Positions 9,172-17,614 of a DNA stretch of 64,000 bases are shown piece after piece (within the stretch, counting starts at the first letter, position 1; the number at the start of each line of letters is the position of its first letter). The stretch comes from Corallococcus caeni (GTDB lineage: Bacteria; Myxococcota; Myxococcia; Myxococcales; Myxococcaceae). The notes beneath the pieces are model-generated. The model was not told the DNA's origin, did no database searches, and saw nothing but the letters and a program-made list of their open reading frames with translations. The position numbers were made by a program, and so were the translations under genes. The stretch lies in NCBI RefSeq assembly GCF_036245865.1, contig NZ_BTTW01000005.1, forward strand, positions 434,001 through 498,000. Reading direction: 5' to 3'.

Positions 9172-9951
9172 GTGGTGCTCGAAAGTTTCCAGGTGGGCAC
9201 GGGCGACGTGCCCACGGTGATGCTGCACGGCTTCCTCGGGACGGGCCGCAACCTGCGCTCGCTGGCCGTCGCGTGGACCCAGGCCGACCCGCGCCGCCGC
9301 ATCCTGCTGCCCGACCTCACCGGCCACGGCACCTCCCCCGCCCTGCCCCCGGACGCGGACCTGACCACGCTCGCGCGCGACGTGGTGGACACGCTCGACG
9401 CGCAGGGCTTCACCGGCGCGGTGGACTGGGTGGGCCACTCACTGGGCGGCCGCGTGTCACTGGCCGCGAGCCTGGAGGCCTCCGAGCGTGTGGGCAGCGT
9501 GGCGCTGCTCGACATCGCGCCCGGCCCCGTGCCGCTGGATTTGTCGGAGAGCGGCTACGTGCTCGACATCCTGCTGAAGGCCCCGCCGCGCGCCGACAGC
9601 CGCAAGGACCTGCGCGCGAACCTCACCGGCAACGGCCTGTCGGAGGCGCTGTCGGACTGGCTCCTCATGAACCTCGCGCCCGACGGCGAGGGCGTGCGCT
9701 GGCGCTTCGACCGCGACGCGCTCCACCGCCTCCACCGGCGCGTCAACGGCGAGGACCTGTGGCCCGCCGTGGAGCGCCCCGTCCACCCGCCCCTGCGCTG
9801 CATCCGTGGCGGTCGCAGCCGGTACGTGTCGGAAGAGAGCGCGCGGCGGATGGAGGCCGGCGGCTGCCCCGTGGCCCTCCTCCCGGACGCGGGCCATTTC
9901 GTGCACGTGGACGGTCCCCAGGCCGTGCTCGCGTGGCTGATGGCCCCCTGA
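9172..9951 (+). CDS. Alpha/beta hydrolase (esterase-type)
   Basis: The 259-residue cytoplasmic protein has the full fold: HGFLGTGRN oxyanion loop, LLPDLTGHGTS, the nucleophile elbow GHSLGG (Ser90), and a late DAGHFVH with His242. The closest pattern is the YbfF/ABHD11 group of esterases. The start is a GTG. The stop codon overlaps the ATG of the metal transporter by one base (TGATG), so the two genes are translationally coupled although their roles look unrelated. Confidence 0.85.
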   Translation: MVLESFQVGTGDVPTVMLHGFLGTGRNLRSLAVAWTQADPRRRILLPDLTGHGTSPALPPDADLTTLARDVVDTLDAQGFTGAVDWVGHSLGGRVSLAASLEASERVGSVALLDIAPGPVPLDLSESGYVLDILLKAPPRADSRKDLRANLTGNGLSEALSDWLLMNLAPDGEGVRWRFDRDALHRLHRRVNGEDLWPAVERPVHPPLRCIRGGRSRYVSEESARRMEAGGCPVALLPDAGHFVHVDGPQAVLAWLMAP

Positions 9952-10745
9952 TGGACACGAACACCGTCCTGCTCGTCTTCATCGCCGTGGGGCTGGACGG
10001 TCTGGCCGGGCTCGCGGGCGGCGTGCTGTCCGAGCCCTGGCTGCAACGGCGGCTGCCCGCGCTCGTGGCCTTCGCCGCCGGCACGCTCTTGAGCACCGTG
10101 TTCCTGGAGGTCCTCCCGGAGGCGGTGGAGGCGCGGGGCCAGGCTGCCTTCACGTGGGCCTTCGCCAGCTTCGTCGCGCTGGCGCTGCTGGAGTGGGCGC
10201 TGGGCCATCACCACCACGACGCGGAGCTCGCCGCGGGGCACGCGCACGGCCACGTCCATCACACGCACCATCACGGGCACTCCGGCGCGCCCACGCTCCC
10301 CAGCGCGCTGCTCGCGTCGGATGCGCTGCACAACGTGGGCGACGGCGCGGCGGTCGCGGCGGCCTTCCTGGTGTCGCCGCAGGCGGGCTTCGCCACCGCG
10401 TTCGCGGTCATCGTCCACGAGCTGCCGCAGGAGGTGGGCGACTACGCGCTCCTGCGCGCCGCGGGCTGGTCTCGCGCCCGGTCGCTCGTCGCGCTGGCGG
10501 CGGTGCAGCTCACCGCGGCGGCGGGCGCGGCGGGCGTGCTGCTGGGCACCCGGTACCTGCCCTCGCTCCAGGGCACCGTGCTGGCCATCGCCGGAGGCTC
10601 GTTCCTCTACATCGGCGCGGTGGACCTGCTGCCGGAGCTGCGCCGGGGCCCGGACGCACGCCAGCGCGTGGTGGGCTTCTTCTGTGGGCTGCTCCTCATT
10701 GGCGGGCTGCACTTCGCGGAGGCCTTCTCCGGAGGCCATGGCTGA
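9951..10745 (+). CDS. ZIP family metal transporter
   Basis: The 264-residue inner-membrane protein has about eight hydrophobic helices split by a His-rich loop (HHHHDAELAAGHAHGHVHHTHHHGH) typical of ZIP carriers. The metal-site motifs are visible in TM4 (ASDALHNVGDG) and TM5 (AVIVHELPQEVGDYA). It should import zinc or a related divalent metal. It is coupled to the upstream hydrolase by a one-base overlap. No Zur-type site was recognised. Confidence 0.9.
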   Translation: MDTNTVLLVFIAVGLDGLAGLAGGVLSEPWLQRRLPALVAFAAGTLLSTVFLEVLPEAVEARGQAAFTWAFASFVALALLEWALGHHHHDAELAAGHAHGHVHHTHHHGHSGAPTLPSALLASDALHNVGDGAAVAAAFLVSPQAGFATAFAVIVHELPQEVGDYALLRAAGWSRARSLVALAAVQLTAAAGAAGVLLGTRYLPSLQGTVLAIAGGSFLYIGAVDLLPELRRGPDARQRVVGFFCGLLLIGGLHFAEAFSGGHG

Positions 10746-10773
10746 AGGGCCGCGCCCCTGAGAGGATGGGGCC

Positions 10774-11574
10774 ATGCAAGCAAAGTCCGTGATTGTCACC
10801 GGCGCCTCCGCGGGCATCGGCGAGGCGCTGGCGGTGGCCCTGGCCGGCCGGGGCGCGAACGTGGTGCTGGCGGCGCGGGATGCCCAGGCGCTGGAGCGCG
10901 TGAAGGCGCGGTGCGAGGCCGCGGGCGGCAAGGCGCTGGCGGTGCCCACCGACGTGGGTGACCCGGACGCGTGCCGCCGGCTGGTGGAGCGCGCGGTGGA
11001 GGCGTTCGGCGGCGTGGACGTGCTCGTCAACAACGCGGGCATCACCATGCACTCGCGCTTCGAGGACGTGAAGGACCTGGGCCTCTACGAGCGCCTCATG
11101 CGCATCAACTACCTGGGCGCGGTGCACTGCACCTTCCACGCGCTGCCGTACATCAAGGCGCGCAAGGGCCTGCTCGTCGCCGTGTCGTCGCTGACGGGCA
11201 AGACGGGCGTACCCATGCGCACGGGCTACGCCGCCAGCAAGCACGCCATGCAGGGCTTCTTCGATTCGCTGCGCATCGAACTGTTGGGCACCGGCACCGA
11301 CGTGCTCGTGGTGTCGCCGGGCTTCGTGGCCACGGACATCCGCGCGCACGCGCTGGGCCCGGAGGGCCGGCCCCTGGGCCAGAGCCCCCGCGACGAGGCG
11401 GGCCCCACCATGGACGTGGACACCTGCGTGGCGCTCATCCTGCGCGCCATGGAGCGCCGCGAGCGCGAGCTGGTGATGACGCTCACCGGCCGCGTGGGGC
11501 AGGTGCTCAAGCTGGTGGCGCCGGCGCTGGTGGACCGGCTGGCCGCGCGCGCCATCCGCGGCAAGAAGGCCTGA
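10774..11574 (+). CDS. Short-chain dehydrogenase/reductase
   Basis: The 266-residue protein is a classical SDR: nucleotide motif TGASAGIG at residues 9-16, NNAG near residue 90, and the catalytic Ser139, Tyr152 and Lys156 (YAASK). AARD after the second strand suggests NADP(H). The C-terminal tail (VLKLVAPALVDRLAARAIRGKKA) is hydrophobic and basic and could associate with membrane. The substrate is unknown. It ends 2 bases from the convergent membrane-protein gene. Confidence 0.9.
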   Translation: MQAKSVIVTGASAGIGEALAVALAGRGANVVLAARDAQALERVKARCEAAGGKALAVPTDVGDPDACRRLVERAVEAFGGVDVLVNNAGITMHSRFEDVKDLGLYERLMRINYLGAVHCTFHALPYIKARKGLLVAVSSLTGKTGVPMRTGYAASKHAMQGFFDSLRIELLGTGTDVLVVSPGFVATDIRAHALGPEGRPLGQSPRDEAGPTMDVDTCVALILRAMERRERELVMTLTGRVGQVLKLVAPALVDRLAARAIRGKKA

Positions 11575-11576
11575 AG

Positions 11577-13934
11577 CTACTTCTCCAACTTCGACACCAT
11601 GCCCCACAGGCCGTCGAAGGTGGCGTTGCCCACCTGGTGCAGGCCGAAGCCCCAGAGGAAGGCGGTCATCCACGCGCCGGAGCCGCCCCAGGTGGGCGCG
11701 AAGACGTCCAGCACCTGGAGCCCCAGCAGCACCGCGATGAAGGACATCATCCCCAGCACCGCCAGCTCCACCTTCCACAAGTCCCTGGAGCGCGGCAGGG
11801 GAATCCAATCCAGGCTCACCAGCACATCGGTGCTCGCCTTCGTGGACGCGGGCGGCAGGGGGGAGAGGTTCCCGCTGGCGGGTCCGCCGGGCAGCGGCGG
11901 CGGCGCGGGCGACGGCGCGGCGGGCTGCGAGAAGGGGTCCAGCGTCACGGCGGAGGGGACGCCTTCCAGGGCCAGCCGCCCGCCCATGGCGACCGGGGGC
12001 GGCAGGGGCGCGACGTGGCGCGCGAAGTCGTCGCGGGCGGCGCGGTACTCCGGCGCCGCGAGGTTCGCCTCGCCCTTGTCCAGGTGCGCTCGGGCCGCCA
12101 CCAGCCGTGCGTCCACCTCCGTCCGCCAGGCCTCCTGCGCGGTCAGGTCGCCGCCGGCCTGCGCCTGGAGCTGCGTCATCGCCTCCTCCAGGTTGTCCAC
12201 CAGCTCGCGCAGGTACAGCGCGTGCGCGGACTGGTAGTAGAGGAACGCCTCGTCCACGCTGGCGGACATGCGGGCCCGCGCCCGGGCCAGCTGTTCGCCC
12301 ACGCGCAGGCGCAGCGCCGCCCACTCCTCCTGCGTGAAGCCGCCGGGCAGCGCCTTCGCGGTGAGGGCGTCCTCCAGGTCCGTCAGGAGGATTTCGAGGA
12401 ACGCCTCGCGCGCGGTCTCCACCAGCCGGCGGGACGCCTCCAGGTCGGGGCCGGGCAGCTGCTGGCGCGCCCGCAGCACGTACAGGGGCAGCTCGCCCTG
12501 GAGCCGGCGACTCACCGGATCATCCCCGCGCTGGGAGGCCAGCGTCCGGGACTGCTGCTCCAGCTCCGTCAGCCGCGACTCCAGCACCGCGCGGGCCACC
12601 GCCTCCAGGTCGAGCGTCCGCATCAGCTGCGCCTGTTCGGAGAAGTCCGCGGCCGTGGCCTGATCATCCTGGAGCAGCGTCTCCACCGCCTTGAGCTTGC
12701 GCTCCGCGTCCAGCAGCGCCACCCCCTTGAGGCCCTCCAGCTGCCGCAGCAGCACCGACCAGAGGGAGAAGAGCTGGAGGCGCGCCTCGAAGAGGGCGAG
12801 CACGGAGTCCTGCACGACGAGCCCGCTCAGCGGCCGCTGGATGTCCGCGAGGAGCGCGTCCACCTGACGGCGCAGGGACGCGGCCACGGCGGCCTCGCGC
12901 TCCAGGGGACGGGCGGGCACCAGGGACTGGAGCTTCTGGCGCGCGGCCTCCGCGCGGCTGCGCAGGTTCACGCGCGGGCGCACGCGCTGCACGTAGAAGC
13001 GCACGGCCGCGGACGTCGCCACGCCCAGGAAGATGAGGAACGCGCCGAACATCGCGGGCGTCTTCACCCAGACGGTGAAGGCCTGCTCCACCGCCGCGCC
13101 CTCCGGCACCAGCAGCCGCACGGTGCCGGTGTATTCGCCGGACTCCGGCAGGTCGCCCACGTCCAGGCTCAGGAGGCCGGTCCCGTAGGCGGGCACCTGG
13201 AAGACGCCCTCCTTGCCCGGGCCCTGGGGCTGGCCATCCGGCCCCCGGAAGAACCACTTCGCGTCCTGCGCCTGCACGGGCGCCGCGCCATCCCCCGCGC
13301 CACCGGCCTTGCGGTCCAGCTGCACCACCGCCGCGGGCCCCACCGCGCCGCCCACGCCCGCAGTCTCCCGGAAGGTGAGACGCACCGTGGCCTTGCCGGA
13401 GAACGGCCCCAGCGTCCAGCCGCGCGCGGGCGCCACCGGATAGAACTGCACCGTGGGCGCCGACGCCACGCGCCGCACGGCGAGCGGGGTGACTTCGCGC
13501 GCGCCGTCCCCCAGGAGCACCACGCGGCCCTGGTAGTCACCGGGCGCGGGCAGGTCCGCGGACAGCGTCACCGTCACCGGCTGACCCACGGAGATGGGCA
13601 CCCGGGCCGCGCCCTCCTCCGTCCCCACGCGCACCGTCACTGGCACCTGCGTGCCGTCCGCCGCGAGCAGCGGATCCACCAGCACCGTCACCCGCGTGGA
13701 CTCCGCGCCCGCGTCGCGCGGTGAGTCCGGTGACGCGTCCGTGGACGTGGGCAGCAGGTCCACGCGCAGCACCGTCTCCAGGTGCGCGGTGGACGTGCGC
13801 AGGCGCACCTCGTTGTTGGAGGACAGACCCGCGAGGCCGAAGCGCGGCGCCGCGACCGCGAGCCCGGGCAGCAGGCAGAGCACGGTGAGGGCCAGGACCT
13901 TCGCGGCCATGAAGCGTCGAGCGGGAAGGCTCAT
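11577..13934 (-). CDS. Large exported two-membrane-region protein with coiled coil
   Basis: The 785-residue product has a signal peptide (VLALTVLCLLPGLAVAA), an extracytoplasmic beta-rich region of about 290 residues with Ig-like strands, one membrane helix (MFGAFLIFLGVATSAAV), then a long, almost purely alpha-helical cytoplasmic region of about 330 residues with heptad repeats, a Pro-rich linker and one or two C-terminal membrane helices (LAVLGMMSFIAVLLGLQVL). The layout suggests a sensor or scaffold that links the periplasm to the cytoplasm. It follows the EAD1 protease gene by 60 bases on the same strand, so the two probably work together. No family recognised. Confidence 0.75.
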   Translation of the reverse strand: MSLPARRFMAAKVLALTVLCLLPGLAVAAPRFGLAGLSSNNEVRLRTSTAHLETVLRVDLLPTSTDASPDSPRDAGAESTRVTVLVDPLLAADGTQVPVTVRVGTEEGAARVPISVGQPVTVTLSADLPAPGDYQGRVVLLGDGAREVTPLAVRRVASAPTVQFYPVAPARGWTLGPFSGKATVRLTFRETAGVGGAVGPAAVVQLDRKAGGAGDGAAPVQAQDAKWFFRGPDGQPQGPGKEGVFQVPAYGTGLLSLDVGDLPESGEYTGTVRLLVPEGAAVEQAFTVWVKTPAMFGAFLIFLGVATSAAVRFYVQRVRPRVNLRSRAEAARQKLQSLVPARPLEREAAVAASLRRQVDALLADIQRPLSGLVVQDSVLALFEARLQLFSLWSVLLRQLEGLKGVALLDAERKLKAVETLLQDDQATAADFSEQAQLMRTLDLEAVARAVLESRLTELEQQSRTLASQRGDDPVSRRLQGELPLYVLRARQQLPGPDLEASRRLVETAREAFLEILLTDLEDALTAKALPGGFTQEEWAALRLRVGEQLARARARMSASVDEAFLYYQSAHALYLRELVDNLEEAMTQLQAQAGGDLTAQEAWRTEVDARLVAARAHLDKGEANLAAPEYRAARDDFARHVAPLPPPVAMGGRLALEGVPSAVTLDPFSQPAAPSPAPPPLPGGPASGNLSPLPPASTKASTDVLVSLDWIPLPRSRDLWKVELAVLGMMSFIAVLLGLQVLDVFAPTWGGSGAWMTAFLWGFGLHQVGNATFDGLWGMVSKLEK

Positions 13935-13994
13935 GCGCGGGGACGATAGCAGTCCCCTCACCCGGCCCCGCATGTTCGACCGCGTGCGGCGCGT

Positions 13995-15032
13995 TCAGCC
14001 CCAGCCCAGGCGGCGCAGCACGCTGGAGGACAGGCTGGAGCGGATGGTGTCCAGGGGGATGCCCTCGTCGTCCTCGGCGGATTCGTGGCCGGGGCGCGGG
14101 TCTCCGCTGTGGTGCAGCGCCACCAGGTCCAGGTCCGGCGTGAAGCACGGCGAGCCGGACGAGCCCGGGTGCGTGTTGGTGCAGTACGTGACGCGCGTGT
14201 GCGACCGGTTGACCGCCTGGAACGTGTCCAGCGCCACCTGCATGGGCCGGCCCTTGGGATGCTGCACCACGAGCGCCAGCGCGCCGGGCTCGAACGCCGT
14301 GGGCGCGGACGGGGCCAGCGGGATGAAGCCTCGCGGCCGGTCCCCGAGCCGGTCCTCGCCGGGGGCGTCCTGGATCTGCAGGAAGGCGTAGTCCAGCTCC
14401 TCGCGCGTGGCCTCGCGCGGACGCGGGTGCATCAGGTCCGCCGGGCTGTGCGGACTCTGCGCCAGGCACGCCGTCACCGCGTACACGCGGCCGGGGTGCA
14501 CCGCGATGCGGTCCGGCAGCACCTTCAGGTCGAAGCGCACGCGCAGCGCCTCCAGCAGCCGGTGCTCGATGACGTGCGAGTTCGTGAGCACCACGTCCGG
14601 CGCCACCAGGAAGCCCGTGCCCAGCGCACGGCCCCCCTCCAGTTCCACGCGGCACACGCGCCGCGACAGCGTGGTCAGCCGGTCCCGCCAGACCTCCGGC
14701 GTCAACGCCAGCCGGGACTGCTGGACGATGCGCGCCAGCGCGCTGCCAGACACGCTGCGTTGCACGGAGGACAGGTAGCTCTGGAGGAAGCGGCGGATGC
14801 GCGGGTGGCCCGGCGCCGCCGCGTGCGCGCCGCGCACCAGCACGTCCGTCCACCCCTCCGCCTCCGCGGTGCGCACGAGCGCCCGGGCCCGCGCCGCCCC
14901 CTCCCGCTCGACGGGGGGCACCAGGCTGCGGCCGCATTTCGCCTCGACCATCCGGTGGAGGTCCTCCACCGAGGCGAACGCGCCCAGGAGGGCGTGGGTC
15001 AGTTCCTCCTGTTCGGAGCCTTCAAGCTCCAT
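13995..15032 (-). CDS. EAD1-trypsin-like serine protease
   Basis: The 345-residue protein has an N-terminal effector-associated domain 1 of about 85 residues (LLGAFASVEDLHRMVE, then EAEGWTDVLVRGAHAAAPGHPR, the EAD1 hallmark), a helical linker, and a trypsin-fold protease: His153 in LTNSHVI, Asp214 in ELDYAFLQI and Ser292 in PGSSGSP. There is no signal peptide, so it is cytoplasmic. EAD domains are described as death-fold-like adaptors that bring effectors to signalling NTPases in multicellular bacteria; proteases are one common effector. The EAD1-bearing partner is not in this window. The ATG has GAGAGG just upstream. Confidence 0.85.
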   Translation of the reverse strand: MELEGSEQEELTHALLGAFASVEDLHRMVEAKCGRSLVPPVEREGAARARALVRTAEAEGWTDVLVRGAHAAAPGHPRIRRFLQSYLSSVQRSVSGSALARIVQQSRLALTPEVWRDRLTTLSRRVCRVELEGGRALGTGFLVAPDVVLTNSHVIEHRLLEALRVRFDLKVLPDRIAVHPGRVYAVTACLAQSPHSPADLMHPRPREATREELDYAFLQIQDAPGEDRLGDRPRGFIPLAPSAPTAFEPGALALVVQHPKGRPMQVALDTFQAVNRSHTRVTYCTNTHPGSSGSPCFTPDLDLVALHHSGDPRPGHESAEDDEGIPLDTIRSSLSSSVLRRLGWG

Positions 15033-15200
15033 CCGTTTCCTCTCGCGGCCGCGCGCTGTTCACACCTGCCGTGTGACTTGCAGTGTACGCATGCGGGCAG
15101 CGATTGCACCGGGCGTGGAGCGCCTGCCGGGCCGGGCCCCCGCCGCGCTTCCGGCGCGCATTCCACCCGCCCCCACGGCCAGACGGAAGGGGCCTGCACC

Positions 15201-15233
15201 GGCGCCGTGAGTTGGGAATGACCCCACGGCGCC
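15201..15233 (-). terminator. Terminator after the alpha-2-macroglobulin operon
   Basis: A perfect 9-bp stem (GGCGCCGTG at 15201-15209 with CACGGCGCC at 15225-15233) lies 8 bases past the stop of the second macroglobulin gene and about 170 bases before the EAD1 protease gene, separating the two minus-strand units. Confidence 0.65.
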
Positions 15234-15241
15234 AGCGGGTG

Positions 15242-17614
15242 TCAGCGCACCGCCCAGGTGGAGGGCGGCAGCGACGCGGTGATGTCCGGCCGGCCGGGCA
15301 CGTCCAGGCGCGACGCGCCCGCCTGCAGCGTCCCGGCGAGCGTGGGGAGCACGCGGAACTCCACCTGCACCGGCGCACCCTGCTCCCGCGGGGCGAGGCT
15401 CAAGCTCAGCGCCCCGTCCTGCACGTCCCATCCGGTCACCTGTCCGGAGGACACCAGCGCGTCCAGGCTCGCGGGATCCACCTGCACGCCCGCGGGCAGG
15501 TCCTGCTGGAAGCGCAGCGGCAACGAGGACGGCGCGCCCACCTGGACGCGCACGCTCGTCAGCTGTCCCACGCGCGCCTCCTTCGGCCCCGTCACGGCCA
15601 GCTGCAGGCCGCCCTTCGCCTCGCCCTTCCACGGCACCGCCGCGGACAGCGCCAGGGAGAAGCCCAGCCCCGGCACCGCGGGCTCCGCGCGCACGGTCCA
15701 CGCGTGCGTCCCCGCCGAGCCTGGCGCGGCGGCCTCCAGCGCCAGCACCTCGCGCAGCGCCTTCGTGTCGTAGGTGCCCTCGGTGACGACCTGTCCGTCG
15801 CGCGCCACCGTCACGCGCACCCGGGCGGGCAGCGGCGCCTTGAAGAGGGCCAGCGCCGCGCGCAGGCCCACGCGGTTCGCCTGCCCATCCCCCCAGCCCA
15901 GGCCCGGCGTGTAGTGCGCGAGCAGCCATGCGCCCAGGTCCGCGAGCGGCGCCTTCGCATCACCCTGGAGGGCGAGCACCGCCATCGCCGTGGCCTCCGC
16001 CTCCGAGGGCACCTGCCCGTCCGCGCGCACCGTGTCCGGCTCCACCGGCAGCCACGCGGTGCCGTCCGTGCCGGACTTCAGCGCCTCGCGCACGCGGGTG
16101 CGCAGGGTGTCCGCCACGCTGCCCTCCGCCGCGCCCTCCGCCAGCAGCACCGCCGCCGTGTAGCCGTCCTTCACCTGCGGCAGGTAGCGCTCGACGACGC
16201 CCGACGCGCGCACGGTGAAGGCCGCCGCGCGCTGCTTGCCCTCGGGGGTGCCCTGCGCCGCGCGCACCGTGCGGGCGCAGTCCGCCGTCGCCACCAGCAG
16301 GCGCTGGAGCGTCCAGCCCTCACCGCCCTGGCAGGTGCCGTCCGGCCGCTGCGCCTGGGCCACCTGCGCCACCAGCCGCTCGCCCAGCCGCGCGAGCACC
16401 GGGTTGTCCGGGTGGGCCAGCGCGCCCTCCGCGAGCCGCGTCGCCACGTCCACCGTCGGCGCCCGCGCCGCCCGCAGCACCCGCTGCGTCGACACCAGCG
16501 CCAGCGCCTTCAGCGCGGCCGGATCCGCCGTCTCGCCCAGCGCCTTCAGCAGCTCCGGCGCCTGACCCGCGAGCAGCAGCGCGTACGCGTCCCCGGCCAC
16601 GTCCACCGGCCGGCGCTCCACCGCCGCCAGCTCCGCGCGCACCACGCCCAGCGCGCCCGGGTACACCTGCAAGCGCAGCCGTTCGCTGCCCGCCTGCGCG
16701 TCCGCGGGGCCCGTCAGGGACAGCGTGCGCGGCGCCGCCAGCGAACCGCCGCGCGTCTGGACCACGGGCTGCCCGGTGGCCCACACGTCGAAGTCGCGCA
16801 CCACCGCGTCCGTGTCTCCCAGCGAGGCGCGCACCGTCACCGGCCCCGCGCCTCCGGCCTTCACCGTCACCAGCTCCACCACGCTGCCGCGAGCGGGCAC
16901 CCGCACCGTGCGCGCGCCGGCCTCCACCTGCGCGCCCTTCACGTCCACCTTCAGCGCCGCCTCCACGGCCTTGTCGGTGGTGTTCACCACCTGCACCGGC
17001 AGTCGCACGGTGTCGCCCGCCCGCAGGAAGGGCGGCAGCACCGGATCCACGTACGTGGGCAGCGTGCCCGCGAAGGACGTCACCGCCCCCGCCTGCGCGC
17101 CAGAGCGCGAGTGCGCCAGCGCCAGCACCCGCCACTGCGTCAGCCGGTCCGGCACGCGCACCGGCACCGTCGCCTGGCCGTTCGCGTCCGTCACCACCAG
17201 GGGCTCGAAGAGGAACGTCTCCGGGAACCACGCGCGGGTGGGCGCGGCCGCCGCACCATCCTTGCCACCGACGGCGTCCCCCGGCGCATCCTCCATCTCC
17301 GGCTCCGGAGGTGCCGCCATTTCGGCGACGGGCGCCGCGGCCTTCGGGGGCTCGGCCCGGCCACCGCCTCCTCGCGACCCGCCTTCATCATCGTAGGAGT
17401 TCGCGGAGCCGAAGCTCTTCATCGCCTTGAACTGCATGGCTTTCGGCGGCGCCTTGCCGACGGCGATCTCGTCCGAGTCCCCCGCGAGCGCGGCGGCGGA
17501 CTGCCCCATGGTGCGGCGGACCATGTCCCCCGCCACCAGCGCGAGCGTCATCCCGCCCAGCACGAACCCCACCCCGAGGCCCACGGCCCCGGACAACCAC
17601 GAGCGCTGCTTCAT
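15242..17614 (-). CDS. Alpha-2-macroglobulin-like protein, C-terminal half (no thioester)
   Basis: The 790-residue protein has an N-terminal membrane anchor (AVGLGVGFVLGGMTLALVAG), a flexible Gly/Pro/Ala linker, and then the macroglobulin A2M domain, recognised by AWFPETFLFEPLVV followed by DGNG-type strands and VPDRLTQWRVLALAHS. After that come MG-type strands and an alpha/alpha toroid typical of the thioester domain (QRPDGTCQGGEGW repeats). The thioester motif CxEQ is absent. The start codon overlaps the stop of the upstream half (ATGA), so both halves are made together and probably assemble in the periplasm as a protease trap or surface scaffold. Confidence 0.85.
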   Translation of the reverse strand: MKQRSWLSGAVGLGVGFVLGGMTLALVAGDMVRRTMGQSAAALAGDSDEIAVGKAPPKAMQFKAMKSFGSANSYDDEGGSRGGGGRAEPPKAAAPVAEMAAPPEPEMEDAPGDAVGGKDGAAAAPTRAWFPETFLFEPLVVTDANGQATVPVRVPDRLTQWRVLALAHSRSGAQAGAVTSFAGTLPTYVDPVLPPFLRAGDTVRLPVQVVNTTDKAVEAALKVDVKGAQVEAGARTVRVPARGSVVELVTVKAGGAGPVTVRASLGDTDAVVRDFDVWATGQPVVQTRGGSLAAPRTLSLTGPADAQAGSERLRLQVYPGALGVVRAELAAVERRPVDVAGDAYALLLAGQAPELLKALGETADPAALKALALVSTQRVLRAARAPTVDVATRLAEGALAHPDNPVLARLGERLVAQVAQAQRPDGTCQGGEGWTLQRLLVATADCARTVRAAQGTPEGKQRAAAFTVRASGVVERYLPQVKDGYTAAVLLAEGAAEGSVADTLRTRVREALKSGTDGTAWLPVEPDTVRADGQVPSEAEATAMAVLALQGDAKAPLADLGAWLLAHYTPGLGWGDGQANRVGLRAALALFKAPLPARVRVTVARDGQVVTEGTYDTKALREVLALEAAAPGSAGTHAWTVRAEPAVPGLGFSLALSAAVPWKGEAKGGLQLAVTGPKEARVGQLTSVRVQVGAPSSLPLRFQQDLPAGVQVDPASLDALVSSGQVTGWDVQDGALSLSLAPREQGAPVQVEFRVLPTLAGTLQAGASRLDVPGRPDITASLPPSTWAVR

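Noticed and set aside
10971..13724. 917-residue plus-strand open frame
   Set aside because: It lies opposite the SDR end and the coiled-coil membrane gene, is nearly all Arg/Gly/Ala/His and has no motif; the real genes on the other frames have full domains.
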